From Falsihalocynthiibacter halioticoli (lineage in GTDB: Bacteria > Pseudomonadota > Alphaproteobacteria > Rhodobacterales > Rhodobacteraceae), in assembly GCF_025802015.1 (NCBI RefSeq), contig NZ_JAOYFC010000002.1, forward strand, positions 806,001 through 870,000: DNA of 64,000 bases, read 5' to 3'. Numbering within the stretch: position 1 is the stretch's first letter; every line of letters begins with the position of its first letter. The notes under the pieces are model-generated. The model had not been told where the DNA came from. It saw nothing but the letters and a program-made list of their open reading frames with translations, and did no database searches. The translations under genes were made by a program, and so were the position numbers. Below are positions 52,266 through 60,789 of this stretch, piece after piece.

Positions 52266-53224
52266 TGAGCACAGTCCGGCGCGCATTAAAAACTGTTGGA
52301 GCAGCGAGCATTCTTTTGCTCGCTGCCTGTCAGAGCGCGCCGCCACCAATGCCGATGCCGAAACCGCGCCCAGAAGCCCCTGCGCCGACGCGCTCGGAAC
52401 TGAGTGAGTTCTATATTCAGCATTTCGCTAGCCTCCAAGAAGACTATCTTGTTCGCGGTTTGCTGCGCACGGATGGAGGCGGCGTTGACGTTCCGTTTGA
52501 CGCGAACGACCTCACGCAGAATTTTATGAAAATCGCATTCTTTGCGGAGTTTTCGCCGCTCAACGACCGCCTCATCGCGCAGGAAATGGCAACACCCCTA
52601 CGTCGTTGGGAAAGACCCGTTGTTATCAGCGTCGAGTTCGGAGAGTCTGTTTCACCGGAAAGCCGCCGCAAAGATACATCTGAAGTCGAGCGATTTGCGC
52701 GCAGGCTGGCATCGGCAACAAAGCATCCTATTTCAACAGGATCGGCAAGGAACGCTAATCTTCATGTGCTGATTTTGAACGAGGATGAACGGCGCGAAAT
52801 AGCGCCTCTCTTGCAAGAGTACGTACCCGGCATTGCTCAAAGAGAAGTCAACGCACTGATAAACATCACGAAAAATGACCTGTGCATCACTCAATCCCAC
52901 AGCGAAAGCGGCAACCCCAACGTCATAGGAAGCGCGGTTGTTATCATTCGAGAAGAGCATCCAGACTTGCTTCGCCAAAGCTGCATTCACGAAGAAATTG
53001 CGCAAAGCCTAGGACTATCAAACGACAGCGATGCCGCGCGACCATCGATTTTCAACGATGACGAGGAGTTCGCTTTGCTAACGACACATGACGAGCAACT
53101 GCTTCGAATTTTATATGACTCTCGGCTTTCCGCTGGAATGGATGCGAGTACGGCCCGCCCGATCGTCAATGAAATTGCCACAGAATTGATGGGTGGCGAA
53201 AAGATAGCCCAATCAGGGAGGTAG
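52265..53224 (+). CDS. DUF2927 lipoprotein
   Basis: A 319-aa lipoprotein. The lipobox LLLAAC puts the acylated cysteine at 22, and a Pro/Met-rich linker (24-42) leads to DUF2927. Residues 242-254 read HEEIAQSLGLSND, which recalls zinc-protease helices (HExxH...G..) but has no second histidine at the expected place. SIFNDDEEFALLTTHDEQLL is strongly family-like. There is no known function. It is coupled to telA by TAATG and is the only predicted periplasm-facing or envelope-anchored soluble component of the operon. Confidence 0.85.
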   Translation: MSTVRRALKTVGAASILLLAACQSAPPPMPMPKPRPEAPAPTRSELSEFYIQHFASLQEDYLVRGLLRTDGGGVDVPFDANDLTQNFMKIAFFAEFSPLNDRLIAQEMATPLRRWERPVVISVEFGESVSPESRRKDTSEVERFARRLASATKHPISTGSARNANLHVLILNEDERREIAPLLQEYVPGIAQREVNALINITKNDLCITQSHSESGNPNVIGSAVVIIREEHPDLLRQSCIHEEIAQSLGLSNDSDAARPSIFNDDEEFALLTTHDEQLLRILYDSRLSAGMDASTARPIVNEIATELMGGEKIAQSGR

Positions 53225-53226
53225 AA

Positions 53227-54330
53227 ATGGGAATTTTTGATTTTCTTACCGGTGAGTTCATTGATGTCATTCATTGGACCGACGACACGCGCGATACCAT
53301 GGTTTGGCGATTTGAGCGTGAAGGACACGAGATTAAGTACGGTGCAAAGCTGACTGTTCGTGAAGGGCAGGCCGCAGTTTTCATCCACGAGGGGCAACTG
53401 GCGGATGTCTTCACGCCCGGACTCTACCTTCTTGAAACCAACAATATGCCCGTACTGACAACGCTGCAGCACTGGGACCATGGCTTCAAAAGCCCCTTCA
53501 AATCCGAAATTTATTTTGTGAACACCACTCGGTTCAACGACCTTAAGTGGGGGACGAAGAATCCGATCATTTGCCGCGATCCTGAGTTTGGTCCGGTGCG
53601 CCTACGGGCTTATGGCACCTATAGTGTGCGTGTGTCCGACCCGGCGGTATTTCTGCGCGAGATTGTCGGGACCGATGGTGAATTCACGATGGATGAGATA
53701 AGCTTCCAGATACGAAATATAATCGTTCAAGAGTTTAGCCGTTCGATTGCCGGAAGCGGCATTCCAGTCTTGGACATGGCGGCAAACACCGCTGACTTGA
53801 GCAAACTCATAGCCAGTCAGATCAGCGCCCAAGTCGCAGAGTATGGACTGGTTTTACCCGAATTATACATCGAAAATATAAGCCTACCCCCAGCAGTAGA
53901 AGCAGCCCTCGACAAAAGGACATCGGTCGGAATTGTTGGAGACATGGCAACCTACACCCAGTTCTCCGCTGCTGAAGCGATGACAGCCGCTGCACAAAAC
54001 CCAGCGGGCGGCGGAATGGCCGCCGGCATGGGGGCCGGAATGGGGCTCGCCATGGCGGGCCAACTCGCTGGACCGTGGGGGCCAAGACCCGCCTCTCCTC
54101 CCAGCGCACCTCCGCCGCCACCGGTTGAAAAAGTATGGCACATCGCAAAAAATGGTGAAACAACAGGCCCATTCTCTAGGGCAACTATGGGGCAAATGGC
54201 GACCGACGGGCGCCTCACACGCGAAAGCTTAGTTTGGACCGCTGGGCTCGATGGGTGGAAGAAAGCAGAAGACGTTTCAGACCTCGCAACCCTGTTTACG
54301 GTGCTACCCCCACCGCCCCCGCTACCTTAG
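53227..54330 (+). CDS. SPFH-domain protein with C-terminal GYF_2 domain (YdjI-like)
   Basis: A 367-aa protein. The first 240 residues are the SPFH/'virion core' type of Bacillus YdjI: start MGIFDFLTGEFIDVIHW, then LTVREGQAAVFIHEGQLADV and TPGLYLLETNNMPVL. A Met/Gly/Ala-rich stretch and a proline-rich linker follow. Residues about 301-360 form a GYF_2-like domain (VWHIAKNGETTGPFS...GWKKAED), and the protein ends PPPPPLP. It probably oligomerises under the membrane, like other SPFH proteins, and binds proline-rich partners. It begins 2 bp after the lipoprotein gene. Confidence 0.88.
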   Translation: MGIFDFLTGEFIDVIHWTDDTRDTMVWRFEREGHEIKYGAKLTVREGQAAVFIHEGQLADVFTPGLYLLETNNMPVLTTLQHWDHGFKSPFKSEIYFVNTTRFNDLKWGTKNPIICRDPEFGPVRLRAYGTYSVRVSDPAVFLREIVGTDGEFTMDEISFQIRNIIVQEFSRSIAGSGIPVLDMAANTADLSKLIASQISAQVAEYGLVLPELYIENISLPPAVEAALDKRTSVGIVGDMATYTQFSAAEAMTAAAQNPAGGGMAAGMGAGMGLAMAGQLAGPWGPRPASPPSAPPPPPVEKVWHIAKNGETTGPFSRATMGQMATDGRLTRESLVWTAGLDGWKKAEDVSDLATLFTVLPPPPPLP

Positions 54331-54370
54331 AAGCGAGCCTTTTGGGTATGGGATTTGAGGACATTCAGAT

Positions 54371-55450
54371 ATGAACAGCCCCCACGAGGAACACCGTTTC
54401 CCCTGTGAGCAATGTGGTGCGGATCTTAGGTTTTCGCCCGAGACAGGCGTCTTAACCTGCGATCATTGCGGGTTTACCGAAACTGCGGAGAACCCTACCT
54501 CCCCTGAAATTCTAGAGTTGGATTTTCAAGATGCGTTAAGTAATTCGCTGTCCGAAGAACAGTTAGAAGAACGACGCGTCACCAATTGTACAAATTGTGG
54601 CGCTCAAATCACCTTTGATGAGCAGGTCCACGCGGACGAATGCCCGTTTTGTGCCACACCGGTCGTGACTGATACAGGCTTGCATCGCGTGATAAAGCCG
54701 AAAGCGGTTCTCCCTTTTGCTATTCCTGAGAGCGAAGCGCACGATCATATGGAAAAGTGGCTCGGCAGGCTTTGGTTCGCTCCAAACGGGCTTGCCGCTT
54801 ACGCACGTAAAGGGCGCAAAATGCAAGGTGTGTACATACCTTACTGGACGTATGACGCCCAAACCAAAACTCGGTACACTGGCGGCAGAGGAACTGAATA
54901 TACAACAACCAAAACAGTTGTCATTGATGGCAAGCGGCAAAAACGAACTGTTGTGAAAGTTCGGTGGGTTTCTGTCTCCGGTCGGGTATCGCGATTTTTT
55001 GATGACGTTTTGGTTATGGCAAGCCATTCGCTTCCTAAGGGTTACTCAGATGGCTTGCATCCGTGGGACCTCTCATCTCTTGAAACCTATCAGCCACGCT
55101 TTCTTGCCGGTTTTATGTCGGAGGGATACTCAGTTGGACTTGATGAAGGCTTCATTATTGCAAAAGACGTTATGGCCAACCGAATTCGCCGAGACATTCG
55201 TTTCGATATCGGGGGAGACCGTCAAAGAATTGATCGCGCCGAAACTCAGTACTCCGACATAACATTTAAGCACATTTTAGCTCCGATCTGGATGGCCGCA
55301 TACAAGTACAGAGGGAAGTCCTATCGCTTTGTTGTAAATGGCCAAACCGGGAAGGTTCAAGGAGAACGTCCCTATTCAATTTGGAAGATCTTGTTTGCGG
55401 TATTGCTTGCAGTGATAGCGCTTGCCGCAGGTATGTATTTCACGCAGTGA
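54371..55450 (+). CDS. Double zinc-ribbon protein with C-terminal membrane helix (YdjG-like)
   Basis: A 359-aa protein. Two zinc ribbons at the N-terminus have ligands C12/C15/C30/C33 and C73/C76/C91/C94. A central region with GVYIPYWTYDAQTKTRYTG and QPRFLAGFMSEGYSVG follows, and a single helix near 336-357 anchors the C-terminus. The order matches B. subtilis YdjG and the 'TFIIB-type zinc ribbon, primosomal N'-like' annotation. It is not a helicase: no Walker motifs are present. In Bacillus the YdjG/YdjI pair recruits PspA to the membrane; here no PspA is seen. Starts 40 bp after the SPFH gene. Confidence 0.86.
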   Translation: MNSPHEEHRFPCEQCGADLRFSPETGVLTCDHCGFTETAENPTSPEILELDFQDALSNSLSEEQLEERRVTNCTNCGAQITFDEQVHADECPFCATPVVTDTGLHRVIKPKAVLPFAIPESEAHDHMEKWLGRLWFAPNGLAAYARKGRKMQGVYIPYWTYDAQTKTRYTGGRGTEYTTTKTVVIDGKRQKRTVVKVRWVSVSGRVSRFFDDVLVMASHSLPKGYSDGLHPWDLSSLETYQPRFLAGFMSEGYSVGLDEGFIIAKDVMANRIRRDIRFDIGGDRQRIDRAETQYSDITFKHILAPIWMAAYKYRGKSYRFVVNGQTGKVQGERPYSIWKILFAVLLAVIALAAGMYFTQ

Positions 55451-55498
55451 CGCTTTTGGTATTGTCTGGCGATTAACGCGCCTAGCGCTCTCTCAAAT

Positions 55499-55529
55499 AT
55501 GGCCCACCGAACTAAACCCGGTGGGCCAT
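55499..55529 (+). terminator. Hairpin between the zinc-ribbon gene and the chemoreceptor gene
   Basis: A perfect 11-bp stem (ATGGCCCACCG with CGGTGGGCCAT) with a 9-nt loop sits between the convergent stops at 55450 and 55535. No good T-run follows on either strand. Confidence 0.65.
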
Positions 55530-55534
55530 TACAT

Positions 55535-58105
55535 TCAAAAATCTTCCCACCCGTCGTCGATTCTATCCGGAAGCGAACTTCCATTAACAACAGACTTTGC
55601 CGCAGCAGAATTCGCTCCAGGAGAAGGAGGCGAACTTATTGGAATTGGGCTCGTAACCTGTGGTGGTTGGTTACCTGTGTTGAACTGAGCCATTGTGTTC
55701 GCCAGATTTTCAGCTTCACCGGTCAACGCGTGGCTTGCCGCGGTTGTTTCTTCAAACATAGCTGCGTTTTGTTGTGTAACTTGGTCGAGTTGATTGACCG
55801 CTGTATTGATCTCTGCGAGCCCTCGGGATTGTTCTTCTGCGGAAACTGCGATCTCCGCAACATGGCTCGAAATCTCTGATACGCGATCAAAAATTCCTTT
55901 CAACGCGTCACCAGTCTGATCAACCAAATCTACCCCTCGCTTAACGTGATTTTCACTCGTAGAGATCAACCCATTGATTTCGCGTGCTGCATCTGAGGAA
56001 CGCTGAGCTAAGTCACGAACCTCTGTCGCAACCACTGCGAACCCGCGGCCAGCATCCCCCGCTCTGGCGGCTTCAACACCGGCGTTGAGTGCGAGTAGAT
56101 TTGTTTGGAAGGCGATATCGTCGATGACGCTCGTAATCTTGGATATCTGTTGTGACGAACTTGCAATCTCGCTCATCGCTGTAACTGCTTCTCGAACGAC
56201 ATCGCCGCTGGCCTCTGCATTGTCGCGGGCTTCCGTAACCATTTTCCGCGCAAGTGCTGCGCCATCAGCCGCGGAAGAAACCGAGGACGTCATTTCTTCA
56301 AGCGCGGCCGCGGTTTCTTCCAGAGTTGCGGCTTGGGTTTCTGTACGCCGTGAAAGGTCGTCAGCCGCTTTGCTTATTTCACCGGTTTCGTTGCGGATCA
56401 TGTTTGAGTTCTCGACAACGCTTGTCATGGCTAGGCAAAGCGCCTCGATCGCATGGTTAAAATCGTTGCGGAGTTGTTCATATTCTGGAGCGAAACTTTT
56501 TTCGATTTTTGCAGACAGGTCGCCGTTTGAAAGCTTTTTCAGTCCAACGCGCAATCCGTCTACTACGGCATTTTGCTCGGCTTCCATTTTGGCTCGTGTT
56601 TCTTCTGCAGTTTGGAGCTCGAGCTGTGCAGTTGTTACATCATTCGCAATCATTACAATTCGACTAACGTTGCCTTCTCGATCGACAACCGGACTGAAGC
56701 TGCCATCAAATATTGCTGTTTTTCCTGAACTATCGCGGTAATTAAAACGGCCGACCACAGATTGTCCGCTTGCGAGAGCGTGCCACATAGGCGTGTCATC
56801 TCTATTCGCTAGCTCATTTTGCGGAAGTAAATCCTGACCTTGCTTTCCGGATACTTCCCGCTCTGTCCTCTCGACTACAGAACAGAAATTATCATTTGCC
56901 TTAATAACTTTGCCGTCGGGTTGGAATTCCACACGTGCTTGGCTTGCATCAAGAGACGTTAGAATCGCTCTGTTCAGGCGCTCTTCTGTAACATCTTTCC
57001 ATTCAATCACGCGGCCAATAGGCGCCCCACTCGCGTCATGTACGATATTGATCGACTGTGAAATTCGAACATCGCCCAAAACAATATCCGAGATATGAGG
57101 CAGATTATCCGTATCCGAAAGAATGCGCTCGATACTGTGATCACCTCCAAGTAATTCAGCATAGGGCTTGCCAATAATGTCATTGATCTCGGAGCTTCTG
57201 ATTGCTTTGGGAAGAGCCGCTTCGTTATCTTTCAGAAGCGCAAAAAACGCAGAGTTCACGTAGTTTATTCTGAGCTCTTTATTGACCATCATCATCGCAG
57301 ACGAAGAGGATTCAAACGCGGCTCCTTTAAATTGGCTCTCCCGCGCACTTTTCTCGGCATCTTGCAGCGTTTGGCGAAACTCTTCCAAGGATCGCGCGAT
57401 GTCGCCGATCTCATCGTTGCGCTTCTGACTTGGGACCTCTGCTTCGTAGTTAGCCTTCGCGACGTCTTCCATCGCATGACGAACTTGGACGAGTGGTTTT
57501 GAAAGTAAAGCGCGCAGCACAAACATTACCGAGACCAAGGCAATCAGGAAAACCGCAGCCGCAATGAGCAACGTTTGGATCTGATCCTTTTTCATCTCTG
57601 CAAGCACCAGCGCCGGGGTCCAAGAGAAGGCTATTGCTCCAACGAGGTCATTACTCTTCCCAAAAAACGCAGGCATTGCGATTTGAAAACCGTCGGCAGA
57701 GGTTTGCGCCGCTCCGCTTGAAACTGCTTTTGCGGCTAGTTCATATAGTTCTGTTCCGCCTAGATCCTTATTCTCGTGACTATAGATGACCTCGCTTTTC
57801 AAGTTCAGAACGAGACTGTCTAGGGCGCTACCCTGTGAGGAGGAAACCGCTCCTTTGACAATTGAATCAAGTGCTTCCTTGTTGCCAAACCTGATCGCGC
57901 TCGCGCTTTGGCTTGCTGAAAATGTCGTTACTTTTTGAGCAAATGCTCGTGTGTTGTTTTCAGCGATGTCTTTGCTAGAGACATACGACATGTAAGCCAT
58001 CGTGCCCGCGACAGCAGCGGTACAAACGGCCATGATGGCAGAGACACGAAAGAACACGGATCGAAACGAGCCGACGGACTTCCGCAATGAAGAGATCAGC
58101 GACAT
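55535..58105 (-). CDS. Methyl-accepting chemotaxis protein
   Basis: Transmembrane chemoreceptor of 856 aa from ATG 58105, which follows GAGGGAG. A first helix (FFRVSAIMAVCTAAVAGTMA) and a second near residue 175 bracket a short periplasmic region. A HAMP domain, two PAS-like segments and then the signalling domain follow, with the hairpin tip DIAFQTNLLALNAGVEAARA and GRGFAVVATEVRDLAQRS. The C-terminus ends GWEDF, close to the xWxxF pentapeptide that tethers CheR and CheB. The signal sensed is unknown. It is convergent with the six-gene operon. Confidence 0.93.
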   Translation of the reverse strand: MSLISSLRKSVGSFRSVFFRVSAIMAVCTAAVAGTMAYMSYVSSKDIAENNTRAFAQKVTTFSASQSASAIRFGNKEALDSIVKGAVSSSQGSALDSLVLNLKSEVIYSHENKDLGGTELYELAAKAVSSGAAQTSADGFQIAMPAFFGKSNDLVGAIAFSWTPALVLAEMKKDQIQTLLIAAAVFLIALVSVMFVLRALLSKPLVQVRHAMEDVAKANYEAEVPSQKRNDEIGDIARSLEEFRQTLQDAEKSARESQFKGAAFESSSSAMMMVNKELRINYVNSAFFALLKDNEAALPKAIRSSEINDIIGKPYAELLGGDHSIERILSDTDNLPHISDIVLGDVRISQSINIVHDASGAPIGRVIEWKDVTEERLNRAILTSLDASQARVEFQPDGKVIKANDNFCSVVERTEREVSGKQGQDLLPQNELANRDDTPMWHALASGQSVVGRFNYRDSSGKTAIFDGSFSPVVDREGNVSRIVMIANDVTTAQLELQTAEETRAKMEAEQNAVVDGLRVGLKKLSNGDLSAKIEKSFAPEYEQLRNDFNHAIEALCLAMTSVVENSNMIRNETGEISKAADDLSRRTETQAATLEETAAALEEMTSSVSSAADGAALARKMVTEARDNAEASGDVVREAVTAMSEIASSSQQISKITSVIDDIAFQTNLLALNAGVEAARAGDAGRGFAVVATEVRDLAQRSSDAAREINGLISTSENHVKRGVDLVDQTGDALKGIFDRVSEISSHVAEIAVSAEEQSRGLAEINTAVNQLDQVTQQNAAMFEETTAASHALTGEAENLANTMAQFNTGNQPPQVTSPIPISSPPSPGANSAAAKSVVNGSSLPDRIDDGWEDF

Positions 58106-58399
58106 AAAAACTCCCTCAGAGTAAAAGGCGCATCCCGCTTGGGATACCAATCCACGGGACACAGCCCCACTTGCCCTGACGCTAGAGCGCGAATCTTTCG
58201 AACGGTTTAAGGCCGCGTCTCTCAAGCGCGTGTTGTTCACAAACTTTGATTAAAAAGCCGCGAAACAAACTTGGGGGTGGCAGGCATGCTTCTGTAACTG
58301 TCAAATTCGGACAAACATCTTGCCAATCTCCGATTATCAATGGAAAATTGGCGTTAGATATCAGGTGACGCCATCAGAAAAAAAGTTGAGAAAAAGAAA

Positions 58400-58864
58400 G
58401 TGGCACGCATAAGCCCGCAACCTTTGTATCTTCCCGCGGAAGGAAAGCGCGGGATTCGAACGCAGTTTGGAGCTATTTGTTATCGCGTGGTAAATGCACG
58501 CGTTCAGGTTCTTTTGGTTACAACGCGGCGCTCTGGCCGATGGATTGTACCAAAGGGATGGCCGATGGATGGACAAACCGCTGGGGAAGCCGCCGCTATC
58601 GAAGCTTGGGAAGAGGCTGGCGCGAAAGGCAAAGTTAAAGAATTCTGTGTAGGCGTCTATTCCTATACGAAAGACCCAGACACAAAAGCAGCGCTTCCGT
58701 GTATAGTCGCGCTTTATCCAATCAAAGTAAAAAAGCTGGCCAAAGAATACCCGGAACGCAAATCCCGCAAACGCAAATGGGTAAGCCCGAAAAAAGCCGC
58801 AAAACTTGTGAAAGAGCCAGAATTGGCGGCAATACTTAAGCGGTTCAACCCCAAGATTTATTAA
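58400..58864 (+). CDS. NUDIX hydrolase, atypical Nudix box (copy B)
   Basis: A 154-aa paralogue of the NUDIX protein at 36925, starting at GTG 58400 after GAAAAAGAAA. GRWIVPKGWPMDGQTAGEAA gives G53, Q59 in place of the box Glu, I67 in place of the Arg, then E68, E71, E72 and G74. The C-terminal KKAAKLVKEPELAAILKRF closely parallels copy A. The protein is strikingly Lys-rich in its second half. It is divergent from the chemoreceptor, with a 294-bp region between. Confidence 0.85.
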   Translation: MARISPQPLYLPAEGKRGIRTQFGAICYRVVNARVQVLLVTTRRSGRWIVPKGWPMDGQTAGEAAAIEAWEEAGAKGKVKEFCVGVYSYTKDPDTKAALPCIVALYPIKVKKLAKEYPERKSRKRKWVSPKKAAKLVKEPELAAILKRFNPKIY

Positions 58865-58948
58865 GTATTGCATGGCCGCTTGAATTGGCCTTAAACACGA
58901 GCCGCCGCTTACCTATATAAAGAGTGCACCCAAGATAGGACCCGCTAA

Positions 58949-59401
58949 ATGATCCGCTTTGCCCTGAAATGCAGCAATGAACACAGCTTCGAGAGCTGGT
59001 TTCAATCCGGTGCTGCATTTGAAAAGGTTAATGCGTCTGGGATGGTCTCGTGTCCGGATTGCGGCGATACAGAGATCAGCAAAGCGGTTATGGCGCCACG
59101 TGTTCAATCGGGGATGGCCAAACGTGCCCCGGAAGCCGACCCAACTGATGCAGCGCCCTCTGCGCAGTCTGCTCCTCCAGCTGATATCGAGAAGCAAATT
59201 CGCGAGCTGAAAGCGCATATAGAAGCAACATCAGACTACGTTGGTGATAAGTTTAGCGACGAGGCCCGCGCGATACATGATGGGGATGCGCCGGAGCGCC
59301 CTATCTATGGAGAAACTTCGCTGAAAGATGCGAAGTCTTTAATTGATGATGGCATTCCCGTCGCCCCTCTCCCGTTCGTACCGGCGCGAAAAACGAATTA
59401 A
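58949..59401 (+). CDS. DUF1178 family protein
   Basis: A 150-aa protein with an N-terminal zinc ribbon: MIRFALKCSNEHSFESWF supplies the first cysteine and histidine region, and CPDCGDTEISKAVMAPRVQ the second pair. Family members are widespread in alphaproteobacteria and have no established function. The C-terminal half is acidic, with a helical AHIEATSDYVGDKFSDEARA segment. It precedes lysC by 123 bp. Confidence 0.9.
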   Translation: MIRFALKCSNEHSFESWFQSGAAFEKVNASGMVSCPDCGDTEISKAVMAPRVQSGMAKRAPEADPTDAAPSAQSAPPADIEKQIRELKAHIEATSDYVGDKFSDEARAIHDGDAPERPIYGETSLKDAKSLIDDGIPVAPLPFVPARKTN

Positions 59402-59524
59402 CCGCGATTGGCACTCGAAACGCGCGTTGAATGACCGTTCTTTTGTGCTGTTTGCTCCTTCCCTGCTTGCTCTTGAGACCACTTCCGCCTAAGACACACG
59501 CGGTTTAACCAAAAAGGAGCACCC

Positions 59525-60763
59525 ATGCCGCTTTTGGTCATGAAATTCGGGGGCACTTCAGTTGCGACACTCGACCGTATTCGGCGTGCAGCCAAACGCG
59601 TCGGCGTAGAGGTTGCGAAGGGCTATGATGTAATCGTTATTGTCTCGGCGATGTCGGGCAAAACGAACGAACTTGTTGGCTGGGTCAAGGAAACGTCACC
59701 ACTATTTGACGCGCGCGAGTACGACGCGGTGGTGAGTTCCGGCGAGCAGGTAACAGCAGGCCTCATGGCATTGACGCTTCAGGAGATGGACGTTCCTGCA
59801 CGAAGCTGGCAAGGCTGGCAGGTTCCGGTGCAAACTACATCCGCACATAGCGCCGCGCGCATTGAAGACATCCAGACAGAAAACATCAACGGCAAGTTTG
59901 CCGAAGGGATGCGTGTTGCGGTTGTTGCTGGTTTCCAAGGTGTCAGCCCAGAGGGCCGGATTACAACGCTTGGTCGCGGCGGCTCAGACACAACCGCTGT
60001 TGCTTTTGCTGCCGCATTTGGCGCAGAGCGCTGCGACATCTATACTGATGTTGACGGTGTTTATACGACTGATCCGCGCATCAGTTCAAAGGCGCGCAAG
60101 CTTGACCGGATCGCATTTGAAGAGATGCTTGAACTCGCCAGTCTTGGGGCAAAGGTTCTGCAAACGCGCTCCGTAGAGCTTGCAATGCGCTATAAAGTGA
60201 AACTGCGCGTTCTTTCGTCCTTTGACGAACAAACAGATACATCCGGCACTCTAGTGTGCGACGAGGAGGAAATCATGGAAAGCAATGTAGTAGCTGGCGT
60301 CGCCTATTCTCGGGACGAAGCGAAGATGACACTTATCTCGGTTGCTGACCGCCCAGGCATTGCCGCCGCGATCTTTGGGCCACTTTCAGAATCAGGCGTA
60401 AATGTTGACATGATCGTGCAGAACATCTCCGAAGATGGCCGTACCGACATGACATTTTCGCTCCCAACAGATCAGGTCGCACGTGCTGAAAAAGCAATGG
60501 AAGATGCTAAAACATCGGGCAGCATCAATTATCATGACCTCGTCACAGATACAGATGTCGCCAAGGTGAGCGTTGTCGGAATCGGCATGAGAAGCCACAC
60601 AGGTGTTGCCGCTAAGATGTTTGCTGCTCTCAACGCCGAGGGCATCAATATCAAGGTTATTACAACCTCAGAGATCAAAGTTTCTGTGCTCATAGACCGG
60701 AAATATATGGAACTTGCGGTCCAAGCCCTGCATGATGCCTTTGAATTGGAAAAAGTGGCTTAG
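59525..60763 (+). CDS. lysC: Aspartate kinase
   Basis: First enzyme of the Lys/Met/Thr family, making aspartyl phosphate. Length 412 aa, with a GGAG site before MPLLVMKFGGTSVATLDRI. The KFGGTS motif, GRGGSDTTAVAFAAAFGAE (ATP region) and two C-terminal ACT domains (VADRPGIAAAIFGPLSESGV and VVGIGMRSHTGVAAKMFAAL) are visible. The ACT domains suggest feedback control by Lys and/or Thr. It is followed 26 bp later by ptsP. Confidence 0.96.
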   Translation: MPLLVMKFGGTSVATLDRIRRAAKRVGVEVAKGYDVIVIVSAMSGKTNELVGWVKETSPLFDAREYDAVVSSGEQVTAGLMALTLQEMDVPARSWQGWQVPVQTTSAHSAARIEDIQTENINGKFAEGMRVAVVAGFQGVSPEGRITTLGRGGSDTTAVAFAAAFGAERCDIYTDVDGVYTTDPRISSKARKLDRIAFEEMLELASLGAKVLQTRSVELAMRYKVKLRVLSSFDEQTDTSGTLVCDEEEIMESNVVAGVAYSRDEAKMTLISVADRPGIAAAIFGPLSESGVNVDMIVQNISEDGRTDMTFSLPTDQVARAEKAMEDAKTSGSINYHDLVTDTDVAKVSVVGIGMRSHTGVAAKMFAALNAEGINIKVITTSEIKVSVLIDRKYMELAVQALHDAFELEKVA

Positions 60764-60789
60764 TTCACAGGCATTACAAAAGGGGCCAT

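Noticed and set aside
58361..58873. 170-codon minus-strand frame over NUDIX copy B
   Set aside because: Shadow of the NUDIX gene on the other strand, rich in Phe/Cys from Lys-rich coding.
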